Below, one piece after another: positions 24,303 to 34,546 of a DNA stretch of 64,000 nucleotides. The DNA is from Xenopus tropicalis (Eukaryota > Chordata > Amphibia > Anura > Pipidae). The notes beneath the pieces are model-generated. The model had not been told where the DNA came from, ran no database searches, and saw nothing but the letters and a program-made list of their open reading frames with translations. Both the position numbers and the translations under genes were made by a program. The DNA lies in NCBI RefSeq assembly GCF_000004195.4, contig NC_030679.2, positions 149,593,040 through 149,657,039 on the forward strand. Direction: 5' to 3'. Positions within the stretch are counted from its first letter, which is position 1, and each line of letters starts with the position of its first letter.

Positions 24303-27254
24303 GTGGGGGGGGAGGGTGCAGCGGGAAATTCTGTGGTAGACAGGATAGATGAGGTAGTGGGCATAGTAAGGAAAATTGGGGGAGGAGACTTGCTTCGGGA
24401 TACTGATAATGGCAGGGAGGCCCATAAGTTGTTTACACGTCATTCTCACGCCGGAACCAGTATTAAATGTATGTTTACCAATGCAAGGAGTCTGACTGGT
24501 AAAATGGGAGAGCTGGAGGTACTGGCGTTGGAGCGGAAATATGATGTGATTGGTGTTGCTGAAACTTGGTTGAATGAGTCTCATGACTGGGCTGTTAATA
24601 TTGGGGGGTATACATTGTTTCGGAGGGACAGGGGCAATAGGAAAGGAGGAGGAGTGTGTCTGTTCATTAAGCACGACTTAAAAGCAAATATTAAGGAGGA
24701 AGTGATGGGGGTAACAGAGGGAGCTGAATCCTTATGGGTTGAGCTTCTCACAGATAGTAAAGAATCTACCAAGCTAATTGTAGGGGTATGCTATAGACCC
24801 CCTAATGTAAGCGAAGAGGAGGAGGCCCAGCTCCTGTTGCAAATAGAAAAGGCTGCTAGTTTGGGGCAAGTGATAATAATGGGGGATTTTAATTACCCTG
24901 ATATTGACTGGGGCAATAGTACTGCCAGGACAGTAAATGGGAACAAGTTTATAAACTTGCTGCACGACAACTTTATGTCACAGGTTGTTGAGGAGCCAAC
25001 CAGGAACAATGCTATACTAGATCTAGTGATCTCTAATGACCCAGAACGTATAGCAAATGTGCAAGTGGTTGAACCCCTGGGTAATAGTGACCATAATGTT
25101 ATTTCATTTGATGTTTGGTGCAGGAAACAAATTTACACGGGGGCAACAAAGACACTGAATTTTAGGAAGGCAAATTTTAGCTCCTTAAGGGCAGCGCTTC
25201 AGGGCATAGATTGGGGCATTATGTTTTCTGATAAAAATACAGAGCAGAAATGGTTGTCATTTAAAATGATATTAAATCATTACTGTTCTCAATTCATTCC
25301 ATTAATAAGAAAAAGTAGAAGTGTTAAGAATCACCCCATGTGGCTTAACTCTGAGGTAAAGAAGTTAATAGGGAAAAAAAGGAAAGCTTTTAAGAAATAT
25401 AAGTCAGAGGGGACAGTAGCTGCGTTTAATGAATATAAACACTATAACAAGTGTTGTAAAACAGCAATCCGGAAGGCAAAGATAGAAAATGAGGAGCGCA
25501 TCGCGGCCGAGGCCAAGACTAACCCCAAAAAGTTTTTTAAGTATATTAATAGTAAAAAGATGCAGGTTGAGGGTGTGGCCCCATTGAGTTATAATAACAA
25601 TATGGTTACAGCGGATACAGAAAAGGCAGATGTGCTTAACCAGTTCTTTTCTTCTGTGTATACAGTAGAGGAGCCAGTGGGCCAAGTCTCACCCAATAGC
25701 TGCACTGTTGCCTCAGCTCCAACTACACAGTGGTTGGCACAGGATATGGTGCTTAAAGGGTTACACACGATAAATGTAAACAAGGCACCTGGGCCAGATG
25801 GAATACACCCTCGGGTACTGAGAGAGCTAGGGGCAGAATTGCAGTGGCCCTTGTTTCTGATATTCTCAGACTCTCTTTCATCAGGTATGGTACCTAGTGA
25901 TTGGAAGAAGGCGAATGTCACTCCCATATTTAAAAAGGGAATAAGATCTCAGCCTGGCAATTATAGGCCTGTAAGTTTGACATCCGTGGTGGGCAAGTTA
26001 TTTGAAGGCTTGTTAAGGGATCACATTCAAAATTATGTAGTGGAGAATGGCATTATGAGCAGTAATCAGCATGGCTTTATGAAGGACAGGTCATGTCAGA
26101 CCAATTTAATTGCTTTTTATGATGAGGTAAGTAAGAAGCTGGACAGTGGGGGGGCAGTAGATATAATCTATTTGGATTTTGCCAAAGCATTTGATACCGT
26201 TCCCCACAAACGACTGCTTTCTAAGCTAAGGTCTATTGGTCTTAGTGAAGTCGTTTGCACATGGATAGAAAACTGGCTACAGGATCGGGTACAGAGGGTG
26301 GTTGTTAATGGCACATTCTCTACTTGGAGTAAGGTTCTCAGTGGGGTCCCTCAGGGTTCTGTACTGGGTCCACTTTTGTTTAATTTGTTCATAAATGACT
26401 TAGGGGAGGGTATTATGAGTAATGTATCAGTGTTTGCAGATGACACAAAACTCTGCAGACCAGTCAATTCTATCCAGGATGTGACATCCCTGCAGCAGGA
26501 TCTTGACCAACTGGCAATCTGGGCAGCTAAGTGGCAGATGAGATTTAATGTGGATAAATGTAAGGTCATGCACCTGGGATGTAAAAATATGCAAGCCCCG
26601 TATAACCTTAATGGGACTGCACTAGGCAAATCCATAATGGAGAAGGATCTTGGAGTCCTTGTAGATAATAAACTTGGCTGTAGCAAGCAATGCCAGGCAG
26701 CAGCTGCAAGGGCAAACAAGGTTCTGAGCTGTATTAAAAGGGGTATAGATTCACGGGAGGAGGGGGTTATTCTTCCCCTTTACAGAGCACTGGTAAGGCC
26801 CCATCTAGAATATGCTGTTCAGTTTTGGTCTCCAGTGCTCAAACGGGACATTATTGAGCTAGAGAGGGTCCAGAGAAGGGCAACTAAGCTGGTAAAGGGT
26901 ATGGAAAGTCTCGGTTATGAAGAAAGACTGGCCAAGTTGGGTCTGTTTACACTGGAGAAGAGGCGCTTAAGAGGTGACATGATAACTATGTATAAATATA
27001 TAAGGGGATCATATAATAACCTCTCTAATGTTTTATTTACCAGTAGGTCCTTCCAACGGACACGAGGGCACCCACTTCGTTTAGAAGAAGGGAGGTTCCA
27101 TTTAAATATTCGGAAAGGATTTTTTACAGTGAGAGCTGTGAAGTTGTGGAATTCCCTCCCCGAATCAGTCGTACTGGCTGATACATTATATAGCTTTAAG
27201 AAGGGGCTGGATGGATTCTTAGCAAGTGAGGGAATACACGGTTATGGGAGATAG
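24303..27254 (+). CDS. CR1 ORF2: endonuclease and reverse transcriptase, intact frame
   Basis: This polyprotein nicks target DNA and copies the element RNA by target-primed reverse transcription. The 983 codons are uninterrupted. The AP-like endonuclease spans about residues 55-270: NARSL (60-64), AETWL (Glu87), GDFN (194-197) and SDHN (262-265). The reverse transcriptase spans about 490-780: NKAPGPDGIHP, NYRPVSLTS, LDFAKAFDTVPH, GVPQGSVLGPLLF and the catalytic FADD (711-714). The C-terminal part has the RGDMITMYK...LWNSLPESV region typical of CR1/L2-like elements. The frame is already open across the ORF1 stop (24298-24300), with the first codon here a GTG. The first in-frame ATG (24471) lies just before the endonuclease, so initiation is unclear; reinitiation or frameshifting after ORF1 is possible. 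Confidence 0.93.
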   Translation: MGGEGAAGNSVVDRIDEVVGIVRKIGGGDLLRDTDNGREAHKLFTRHSHAGTSIKCMFTNARSLTGKMGELEVLALERKYDVIGVAETWLNESHDWAVNIGGYTLFRRDRGNRKGGGVCLFIKHDLKANIKEEVMGVTEGAESLWVELLTDSKESTKLIVGVCYRPPNVSEEEEAQLLLQIEKAASLGQVIIMGDFNYPDIDWGNSTARTVNGNKFINLLHDNFMSQVVEEPTRNNAILDLVISNDPERIANVQVVEPLGNSDHNVISFDVWCRKQIYTGATKTLNFRKANFSSLRAALQGIDWGIMFSDKNTEQKWLSFKMILNHYCSQFIPLIRKSRSVKNHPMWLNSEVKKLIGKKRKAFKKYKSEGTVAAFNEYKHYNKCCKTAIRKAKIENEERIAAEAKTNPKKFFKYINSKKMQVEGVAPLSYNNNMVTADTEKADVLNQFFSSVYTVEEPVGQVSPNSCTVASAPTTQWLAQDMVLKGLHTINVNKAPGPDGIHPRVLRELGAELQWPLFLIFSDSLSSGMVPSDWKKANVTPIFKKGIRSQPGNYRPVSLTSVVGKLFEGLLRDHIQNYVVENGIMSSNQHGFMKDRSCQTNLIAFYDEVSKKLDSGGAVDIIYLDFAKAFDTVPHKRLLSKLRSIGLSEVVCTWIENWLQDRVQRVVVNGTFSTWSKVLSGVPQGSVLGPLLFNLFINDLGEGIMSNVSVFADDTKLCRPVNSIQDVTSLQQDLDQLAIWAAKWQMRFNVDKCKVMHLGCKNMQAPYNLNGTALGKSIMEKDLGVLVDNKLGCSKQCQAAAARANKVLSCIKRGIDSREEGVILPLYRALVRPHLEYAVQFWSPVLKRDIIELERVQRRATKLVKGMESLGYEERLAKLGLFTLEKRRLRGDMITMYKYIRGSYNNLSNVLFTSRSFQRTRGHPLRLEEGRFHLNIRKGFFTVRAVKLWNSLPESVVLADTLYSFKKGLDGFLASEGIHGYGR

Positions 27255-28137
27255 CTCTTAGTACAAGTTGATACAGGGACTGGTCCGATTGCCATCTTGG
27301 AGTCAGGAAGGAATTTTTTCCCCTCTGAGGCAAATTAGAGAGGCTTCAGATGGGGTTTTTTGCCTTCCTCTGGATCAACTTGTAGTTAGGCAGGTTAGGT
27401 ATAGGCATTATGGTTGAACTTGATGGACGTATGTCTTTTTTCAACCCAACTTACTATGTTACTATGTTACTATGTTACATCAGTTAGCATAGCAGTCTCT
27501 GAGGACAGCACAGAGAGGGGGCACCCCCGCTCCCCCCAACTCCCCTTGAGCCCGGGCAGGATCAGTGCCACCGGTTCAGTTGCTCACTCTGTGGAACAGC
27601 TAGCTGGATACCACACTCCTCAGGCCCCACGGCAACTTTGGATCAGGGTTCAATCTACCTGCCTCCTAGGTCTAAACCGTGGCCCTACACTAAGGCAACA
27701 GTGCCTGTCTGGAAGGGGACTCCCACAGCTACTTTCCTCTGAGCCAAACTGCTCGTGCTCTCTTCCCTCACTATCTCACTTTCCTAGAAAGTGCTCCACA
27801 AAACTTGCTATCTAACTGCTCCTCATTCACGGGGTCCCTGTCCCCGACTTCACCAGAGTGGCTGACACACTCTGGGGCACATGGCTTTACTGGAGGCCTA
27901 GTTCCTTTGCCTCCAGCACAGTGCTCCTTCCCCTGTGAGCACAGGCAGCCAAAGAGGCAGACCTACCCCCCTGCTAAACACTATATCAGAGTGCCAAGGG
28001 AGTGGTCTCCCTGTGAACCAATAATCACACATCTGAACTCAAAACTGATACAGGGGTCTTTGCCCAGTAACAGCACAAAACCAGGAAGCTGCAGGGTTTA
28101 AAGCCATAGGGACTAGTTAACCCTATGGATCCCTACA

Positions 28138-29084
28138 TTCACCCGGGGGAAAACCCATTCTGTCCCGGCAATGGTTCAAACACACATTTCAAATCAGTGC
28201 AAAAATCATGTACAACACACAGTACCAAACATCCTCTTCAGGTACCCTCTCCTGAGGCATACCAGGTACAATGGTTCCTGCGGAAAAAAAACATGTTACC
28301 ATTTCTCAACCACTTACAACCCCATCATGTGCTTGGCTGTAAAGGAGAAAAAGTCAGTGGGTGCATGCAACTGTTAAAAACACACCCCACCCAACATCAA
28401 CTTTATTTAGTCCACTTCTGTCCCACCTTTATGGGCAACAGACATGGTCATCCCCCTAAGTGTCTCTGTCCTTAGGAGTCCATAGGGGTGACCAACCAGT
28501 GGGAAATCCGGGCATAACCTCACACCTTAGATTTCTCCCACCCTCCCGGCCTTTATCCGCCATCTCTTTGGACGATAAAGCAGGGTCTATGGAAAGTCAC
28601 TACAGTTGGGGTGTTCCGCCGCCGCAGTAACACCCGGGGGAAATGGCTTGCTTACCCCCCTCTCACAGCAATCCAGTCCGCAGCCGCGGTCATCTGGAAC
28701 TAATCCGGTTGCAGTCCTCAGTGGTAGCAGCCGCTTACCAACTCCCATTCAGGCAGCATGTCACGCTTGCATCTGGGTCCGAGGTCTGTCACAAAATGGC
28801 CGACACTCCGCGAAGTCTCGTCAACAAGCGTGACTTCCCGCGGGATCTCACAGAAGCGCGCCAAATTCCACAGCGATTGATTGACGGCTTCAACAGCCAA
28901 TGGGTACTCTCGGGGGAACCTTCAAGCCCGAACCCACGGCCAAACACAACGTAGAATTCACGATCAGCATCCACAGGCGCCTTTTCCTATAGAGTCCGGC
29001 AGCCTGTCAGCAAAATTTAAAGTTACATGCACACCAGCTCAGCACCCTCAGGATAATGGCTCCGCCCTGTCCAAGGATGGCTCT
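28138..29084 (-). other. Internal region of the LTR element, no coding motif
   Basis: Both strands give only short overlapping frames (longest about 116 codons) with no retroviral domain. The sequence beside the 3' LTR (minus strand ...CCCCCGGGTGAA before TGTAGGG) is only a poor polypurine tract. The part near 28600-28900 is GC- and CpG-rich compared with its surroundings. It resembles the internal part of a non-autonomous LTR element. Confidence 0.6.
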
Positions 29085-29102
29085 GCCCCACGTTGGGCGC
29101 CA
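29085..29102 (-). promoter_or_regulatory. Retroelement primer binding site, tRNA-Lys(1,2) type
   Basis: On the minus strand the sequence is TGGCGCCCAACGTGGGGC, four bases (TTTA) after the end of the 5' LTR. From general retrovirus knowledge this 18-mer is the complement of the 3' end of tRNA-Lys(1,2), including the TGG that pairs with CCA. It fixes the element's orientation and shows first-strand priming by a lysine tRNA. Confidence 0.9.
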
Positions 29103-29106
29103 TAAA

Positions 29107-30032
29107 TGTAACCCTTTCTTGGCTGTAACAAGCCAATAGCACGACTAGATAGGTCTAGAGCATGGGGTACACGTGACTCAGTCCTTCAGGATGGGCCTTC
29201 GCTATGTGGAAGTAACCAAACGGAGCTATGGTGTAGTGCAACTACAACCCACTGTAGCTGTGTGCAGTGCAGAATAACAAATGGGCGCCAGAAGGTTCTT
29301 GCAGTTGAACAGTAGAACTGGTTTATTTTTCAGCAACAAGCAACTTGCAGGGTTATGCAATATACTCACACACATCAGTTAGCATAGCTTTCTCTGAGGA
29401 CAGCACAGAGAGGGGGCACCCCCGCTCCTCCCAACTCCCCTTGAGCCCGGGCAGGATCAGTGCCACCGGTTCAGTTGCTCACTCTGTGGAACAGCTAGCT
29501 GGATACCACACTCCTCAGGCCCCACGGCAACTTTGGATCAGGGTTCAATCTACCTGCCTCCTAGGTCTAAACCGTGGCCCTACACTAAGGCAACAGTGCC
29601 TGTCTGGAAGGGTACTCCCACAGCTACTTTCCTCTGAGCCAAACTGCTCGTGCTCTCTTCCCTCACTATCTCACTTTCCTAGAAAGTGCTCCACAAAACT
29701 TGCTATCTAACTGCTCCTCATTCACGGGGTCCCTGTCCCCGACTTCACCAGAGTGGCTGACACACTTTGGGGCACATGGCTTTACTGGGGGCCTAGTTCC
29801 TTTGCCTCCAGCACAGTGCTCCTTCCCCTGTGAACACAGGCAGCCAAAGAGGCAGACCCACCCCCCTGCTAAACACTATATCAGAGTGCCAAGGGAGTGG
29901 TCTCCCTGTGAACCAATAATCACACATCTGAACTCAAAACTGATACAGGGGTCTTTGCCCAGTAACAGCACAAAACCAGGAAGCTGCAGGGTTTAAAGCC
30001 ATAGGGACTAGTTAACCCTATGGATCCCTACA
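29107..30032 (-). repeat. LTR (5' LTR of the minus-strand element), intact 926 bp
   Basis: Read on the minus strand it starts TGTAGGGATCC and ends GGGTTACA, the usual TG...CA termini. It aligns along its whole length with the interrupted LTR at 22282-28137, with a few substitutions (for example CTTTCTCTGAGG here against CAGTCTCTGAGG there). Frames inside the LTR (plus strand, 29345-29996) recur in the other LTR but resemble no known protein. Confidence 0.88.
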
Positions 30033-30036
30033 CAGG

Positions 30037-31515
30037 GATTTATTATTATTTGAAAAAGGCATCATGGGATAAGCATTATATTTAATAGTTGATGTTGAGT
30101 ATCACGACAAGTCCCCAAAAAGTCTATGGAGCTCATAGTCATAGGCATCACTGCCCAACCCCTGCCCAGCAACAAATGCTGTCAGAGGTAGCAACCCTAA
30201 CTTTTACCATCCTCAGTGGCATTCAGCCCCATACTTGCCCCTTCTCTGAAAAGTAAAAGCTGTGGCCACTCAATAGGCCCTGCTCACTTCCCACTAACCT
30301 GGCATATTGGCTCCCCAGCCTCTGGCCTGGCTTATATCTGGCACAACTATATCTGACCTCCGTCCAACACAAGGAGGCCCCAGGAGAGCCCGAAGGTGTG
30401 AGCACAGATTCCTAATTCCATCACTAATTGGTAGGTTCACCCTTTTTGAATGGGCCAGCTCCTGGGAACTCAATATGTCGCAAAAAAAAAGCCTCCTGTG
30501 CCTGTGGGAAGGGACGAAAACATGGGAATACTTTGTAAAGGTCTTTGCACACAAGACCCTCCAAGTCAATAAGGAAGCACAAGACATTTAGGTTGTCTTT
30601 TAATGATTTAAACTAATAATTTATTAGCCATATTAAAAACTGGGGAATTCATTTACTCCTGGCAGAAACAAAAGTGCAGGAGCACTAAGAAGAACCCCAC
30701 CGGTGTTGGTGCACAGACCCTTTGCACAGCACTAAATAAAACAAATGAGACCAAAAGTCAAACTTTTTTTTTTTTTTTTTTTTTTTAACTTTTTTATTGG
30801 AGATAGTAAAGTACATAACATATACAATAACATTTCCAGTTGTAAATAATTATGTCAATAAAGAGTACCGTTACAGATCAAATTGTTTTCGCGTGTTGTT
30901 CCTTGAGGGGGGAAAGGGGGGGATGGGGAGGGGGATTAGATTGGAGGGGGGGGGGGGGTGCGAGTCAGGGTCTTGTTTTTCCAGTTTCCTGACTTGCCGG
31001 GGGAGGGAGGGTAAATATGAGGAAAATATACATGCATATAAAAAAGAAAAACATTATGGTTTTAACTAGTTAAGCAGTAACTGAACCGTAACTAAACCAT
31101 GCCGAGTGGGGTGTTTCTCCTTGCTCCTCTCCATTTTTCATTTTTCTCCGGGGTCCGGGTCCAATCTGGATATTATTTATTTCTACTTCCATCGTGACCT
31201 ATCTCTGGGGCTCTTGGATCATTATCTTATTTGACCTTATCCCTTCTGCTTCCCCGTTCTCCTGCTAGAGGGGTGATTATATGGTAACCTTCTATAGTTT
31301 GTATAGTTGAAGTATCTCACATAGTTTATGTGAGTTATATATGGGGAAGGCATGGTTTAAGTGGTGCATTTATCCCAGGGGGCCCACACTTTTTGGAATC
31401 TTTCTTGTTTATCACAAACTTTTTTTTTTATTGAGAAATTGATTTTTTTTTAAGTGCCTAAAGTTCTGCCAAGTGTGATTTTATAATGAAGGTAGTTTGG
31501 AGACCTAGGGGCAGA
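30037..31515. other. Intergenic, old repeats, poly-T and G-rich low complexity
   Basis: No gene is supported. About 30300-30440 repeats the 19905-20000 segment. A run of about 23 T at 30764-30786 may be the tail of an old minus-oriented retroposon. G-rich runs occur at about 30908-30958. The frames at 30307-30591 and 30797-31069 have no known motif. Confidence 0.5.
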
Positions 31516-32000
31516 TTTAGGGGCTGTTTCATTAAAACATGAGTTCGAATCCCGAATGGGAAAAATTTGGATTGGATACGATAATTTCTGAAGATCACAA
31601 ATATCACGACTATGCTTATGAAAAAAATCGTATTAGTCACGATAATATCGTATTGGCGATCTGAAAGTCACAAAATTTTTGTACTGAATGATTGTAAACA
31701 GCGGGAAAACCGTTCCAATTTTTTTGGCGCAAGTGTACGAAAAAGTAACACAAGCTTCGAAAAGTTCGGCGAAAATACGCTCGGAGCGTCCTTGTCTTAA
31801 TAAATTTTTTCGCCAGGCATGGATTTGCAGCAAAATTCGCATAAAAAAGGCGCAGTCGTGCAAAAGAGGCACGGTCACGTCAAAGAAGTTGCGCACGTTA
31901 AAAAAGATGTGCGGCACCTGCGTTTCCAGAATTTTTCTGTAGTTTTGAAATTTTTGCGGCAAAACAGGGCAGATTCCCTCATCACTATCATTAACCCGTT
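31516..32000. mobile_element. MITE, same family as 58598-58876
   Basis: It opens with TTCATTAAAACATGAGTTCG and follows the 58598 element base for base through the ATATCGTATTGGCG region up to the TTAATAAAT end near 31806. It then continues into a second MITE type containing TTTTTTCGCCAGGCATGG, a motif shared with elements near 45960, 53660 and 56640. No coding potential. Confidence 0.7.
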
Positions 32001-32730
32001 AAAGGAGAACTAAATCCTAGACATGAATATGGCTAGAAATGCCAAATGCTCTGTGCTGCTGTTGAAAAGCTAAGTTTAGGGGTTGCCGCAAATTATTAAG
32101 CAGAAAATGATTGAATATTGAATTATGATGCTAATTGCACTGGTTTTAAAGCTGCCATATAATGCGAACCTGAATACATTATTAATCAGCCTTATATTGT
32201 GACATAGCTATATAGTATGTAGGAACCCATAGGTTTAATATGCCCATATGGTTTAAACATTACACCTCCTTATTGCCCTGTTACCAGGCCCTTGGATCTA
32301 TTTTTCTATTTACGTGTTGTACATTATTGGCCCATAGGTTATAACAACTTCTTGCCACACTTTAATATATAGGGCCCGATTCACTAAAGTGCGAAATAAC
32401 GTGCGCTAAAAATTTTACCGCTTCTTAATTTTGGCGACTTTTCGCACGATTCACTATTAGTACACTTGCGCTATTTTACGCGCGGTATTTCATGCGATAG
32501 CCTTGTCGCGATAAATAGCGTGCGCGGTATTTTCCGCATGCACGCTATTTATCGCATGCGCTAATTGTTGCGACATTACGCACACGACAGCATAAAAATG
32601 GCGACATTTTGCCCTGGGAGAGCACAGAGTGCTAGAGAGTTGCTGTATAAATGTTTATTTGCCAAAAAAACCCCCAAAAAACAATAAAAATATAAGTAAG
32701 AAAAAAAAGAAGTGCTAGAGATAATAAAAT

Positions 32731-32752
32731 GGGGGGGGGGGGGGGGGGGGGG
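32731..32752. repeat. Poly-G tract (22 G)
   Basis: An uninterrupted run of 22 G inside the transposon. It is a mutational hotspot and a likely sequencing-error site, and could form a quadruplex. Confidence 0.95.
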
Positions 32753-33217
32753 CATTTAAGAATATTTAGCCAAATACTTAGGGGTCCGTTTGCTAAAGTG
32801 GCTTAAATTAAGTGGGAGATTTTAGACACAGAATAAACGGCAAATATGTTATGGGCACTTTATTAAACGGGGACAAATATAATATTGCAATTATTCTGGC
32901 AACAAAACATTGGATTGGCAGTTATCCCACTCGCCAGAAAATACGCTGCGTACTAATTAGCGCAAGTTTTACTATTCAGCAAAATGGGCTAAAGGCAAAA
33001 TTGTTGGCAGAATATTTGCAAACATGTAACCCATATAGCATATTGATGTGTTACTGATAAATGTAAGGGTGTAGGGGAAACTACATGGAAGTATAGAATA
33101 CCATATCAAGGGAGGATAAATAAGTAGACATTACTCAGTTCAAAAGTAGAAAAATATCAAATTTTACTATAATAATAAAATAAAGAAAAAAGGTTGGAAA
33201 AAAGGGGGAAAAAAAAC

Positions 33218-33680
33218 TTAGGGGTTGCTGCCCTTGAGTTCTTCCATGTCCCTCTTTAACTCATCCACCTCCCCCCGGAGCTGGGCCAGCTCAGCCTTCA
33301 TGTTGGCCAGGTCCTCCTGCACTGATGGTCCCGCAGGAGAACCTGGCACCCAGCGCTTGGCCTGGGGGGAGTCCGGGGCCTGGGGGGAGAACCCAAGGGC
33401 CTGGGGGGAAACTGAGGGGAAACTGGGGGAGGAAAGAATGGGGGGGGGGTGTCTGGGGCCTCGGGGGACCCTGGGGCCTCGGGGGCATATTCGGTCTCGG
33501 GGGCCTCTTCTGGCTCTTGGGCCAATGGTCCTGGGGCCTCGGGGGCCAGTTCTTGGGCCTCTGGGGCCGCTGGGGCCTCTGGGGCCGCTGGTCAGGCCGC
33601 GGGGGCCGGTAGAGCCTGCTGGGCCTGTAGAGCCTGAAGGCCCTGGGGTTGGGCCTGGGGAGGAGGCACCGGCTGAAGTT
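33218..33680 (-). pseudogene. Last exon of the same MYB-like gene: Pro/Ala-rich linker and coiled-coil end
   Basis: An acceptor (TATTTCACAG) ends at 33681. Joined in phase to the donor at 34384, the frame runs through a Gln/Pro- and Ala/Pro/Glu-rich linker with repeated APEAP motifs. It then has an in-frame TGA (about 33593), and a homopolymer frameshift near 33390-33440. In the shifted frame it ends with a heptad-like helix (DLANMKAELAQLRGEVDEL and so on) and a TAA at 33218-33220. A basic/coil C-terminus after a proline-rich linker is common in transposon MYB-like proteins. One stop and one frameshift make it a pseudogene. The long plus-strand Gly-rich frames here are shadows. Confidence 0.6.
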
Positions 33681-33983
33681 CTGTGAAATAGTATTGCAAG
33701 ATGTTATTTTGTGTAATATATTATATATATATATACATTCATACACCATCATAAATAACGGGGCCCCTCACAACAACATTTTTTGGGCCCCCCTCCTCCC
33801 ATGCCCCCAATGGCCCCTCCCCCTGTGAACCCTCACATCAATACAAAGGACACACAGACATTGTTAGCCGGGGCCCCCTAAAGCATTCGTGGCCCTTCCC
33901 CAAATGTCTCACACTATGGGCCGCTCCCTGCTGCTTCCCCCCTGCTTTAAACTTATTTATGTGTATGTATTTGAAAATAGATG

Positions 33984-33985
33984 TG

Positions 33986-34033
<48 letters not shown>

Positions 34034-34034
34034 C
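33984..34034. repeat. TA/TG compound microsatellite
   Basis: Alternating TA, then TG, then TA dinucleotides. It lies between the two MYB-like exons of the transposon. Confidence 0.95.
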
Positions 34035-34210
34035 AATAGGAAGTGCTGGGAAGCTGCACACCATAAGGAACAATAATACCTGGGTGCCTGTGGCAAAACC
34101 AAATCTAGACAGACATGGGGTGACGGCACACACAGGATTCTCACAAGGAGTCACAAAGATGTGAAATAATATTCAGAGGTTTATTGTGACCAACGTTTCA
34201 GTTCCTCACT

Positions 34211-34277
34211 GGCATTATGGTTGGACGTGATGGACGTATGTCTTTTTTCAACCCAACTTACTATGTTACTATGTTAC
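34211..34277 (+). mobile_element. CR1 3'-end fragment, severely 5'-truncated
   Basis: About 67 bp match the very end of the full CR1 at 27410-27476: GGACGTATGTCTTTTTTCAA, CCCAACTTACTATG, then the ACTATGTT tail. This is a typical dead-on-arrival LINE insertion. Confidence 0.85.
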
Positions 34278-34383
34278 TTTCATCATCCCTGACATTTCTT
34301 ACATTTGTACCTTTAGTTCAAATTACTTGCTAAATCTTTTACTGAACGTATACTGTAACAGCATAATAAAGTACAATAATTAC

Positions 34384-34546
34384 CTTCTCTAATTTCAGCG
34401 ACCAGTTCTGGGCTCCTGCGCTTAAGGTCGGACCACAGACGCCGGAGCTGGCGGGGGCCCACATCAAGGGCAAACCCGGCGAGCAAACCCTCTCTTAGCT
34501 CACGCAGGATTGCCCTCTTCCTCTCGTGGACCCCGGAGGTGGGTGG
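34384..34546 (-). pseudogene. Exon of a MYB/SANT-like DNA-binding protein (transposon accessory gene), broken
   Basis: On the minus strand the frame ...RKRAILRELREGLLAGF continues into a segment with RQLRRLWSDLKRRSPELV, the layout of the third helix of MYB/SANT-like domains (Trp in a basic helix followed by DLK). It ends at a good splice donor, AGAGAAG/GTAATT, with the exon's last base at 34384. The frame meets a TGA at about 34543, so the upstream part is missing or shifted. The host element suggests it encoded the DNA-binding partner of a Harbinger-type transposase. Confidence 0.6.

Larger units (their letters stand above)
22549..27476 (+). mobile_element. CR1-clade LINE, nearly full length (4.9 kb), nested in an LTR
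   Basis: It consists of a 5' region of tandem monomers, an ORF1 with esterase motifs, an ORF2 with endonuclease and reverse transcriptase, a short 3' UTR, and a 3' tail of ACTATGTT repeats at the end. A 5-bp target duplication, ACATC, flanks it. The CR1 clade is inferred from the GDSL/SGNH-type ORF1 domain, the AP-like endonuclease and the CR1-like 3' end (TTGATGGACGTATGTC...CAACCCAAC then a microsatellite tail) rather than poly(A). The intact 983-codon ORF2 frame and clean target duplication indicate a young insertion. Confidence 0.9.
22282..28137 (-). repeat. LTR (3' LTR of the minus-strand element), split by CR1
   Basis: The LTR parts are 22282-22548 (267 bp) and 27482-28137 (656 bp), together 923 bp against 926 bp for the partner. 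The join is exact: the partner reads CACACATCAGTTAGC across the point where this copy breaks, and ACATC flanks the inserted LINE on both sides (22544-22548 and 27477-27481). Confidence 0.88.
22278..30036 (-). mobile_element. Non-coding LTR retrotransposon, tRNA-Lys primed, with nested LINE
   Basis: Two long direct repeats (22282-28137 and 29107-30032) both begin TGTAACCC and end CCCTACA on the plus strand. The 4-bp sequence CAGG abuts both outer ends (22278-22281 and 30033-30036) as a target-site duplication. Orientation is minus because the primer binding site lies beside the 29107 end. Without the nested CR1 the element is about 2.83 kb: two LTRs of about 925 bp and 969 bp of internal DNA. 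No gag, protease, reverse transcriptase or integrase motif is visible inside, so it is either a non-autonomous element that depended on a relative or a heavily deleted provirus. A tract next to the 28137 LTR corresponding to a polypurine tract is weak. Confidence 0.88.

Noticed and set aside
29345..29996. Plus-strand frames of 121 and 98 codons repeated at 27414-28101
   Set aside because: They recur only because they lie in the two LTRs of one element, and are on the strand opposite to the element; no protein family resemblance.
33225..33752. Collagen-like Gly/Pro-rich frames on both strands
   Set aside because: The plus-strand frame is the shadow of a minus-strand Pro/Ala/Glu-rich exon of a transposon MYB-like pseudogene; there is no Gly-X-Y register of a real collagen.
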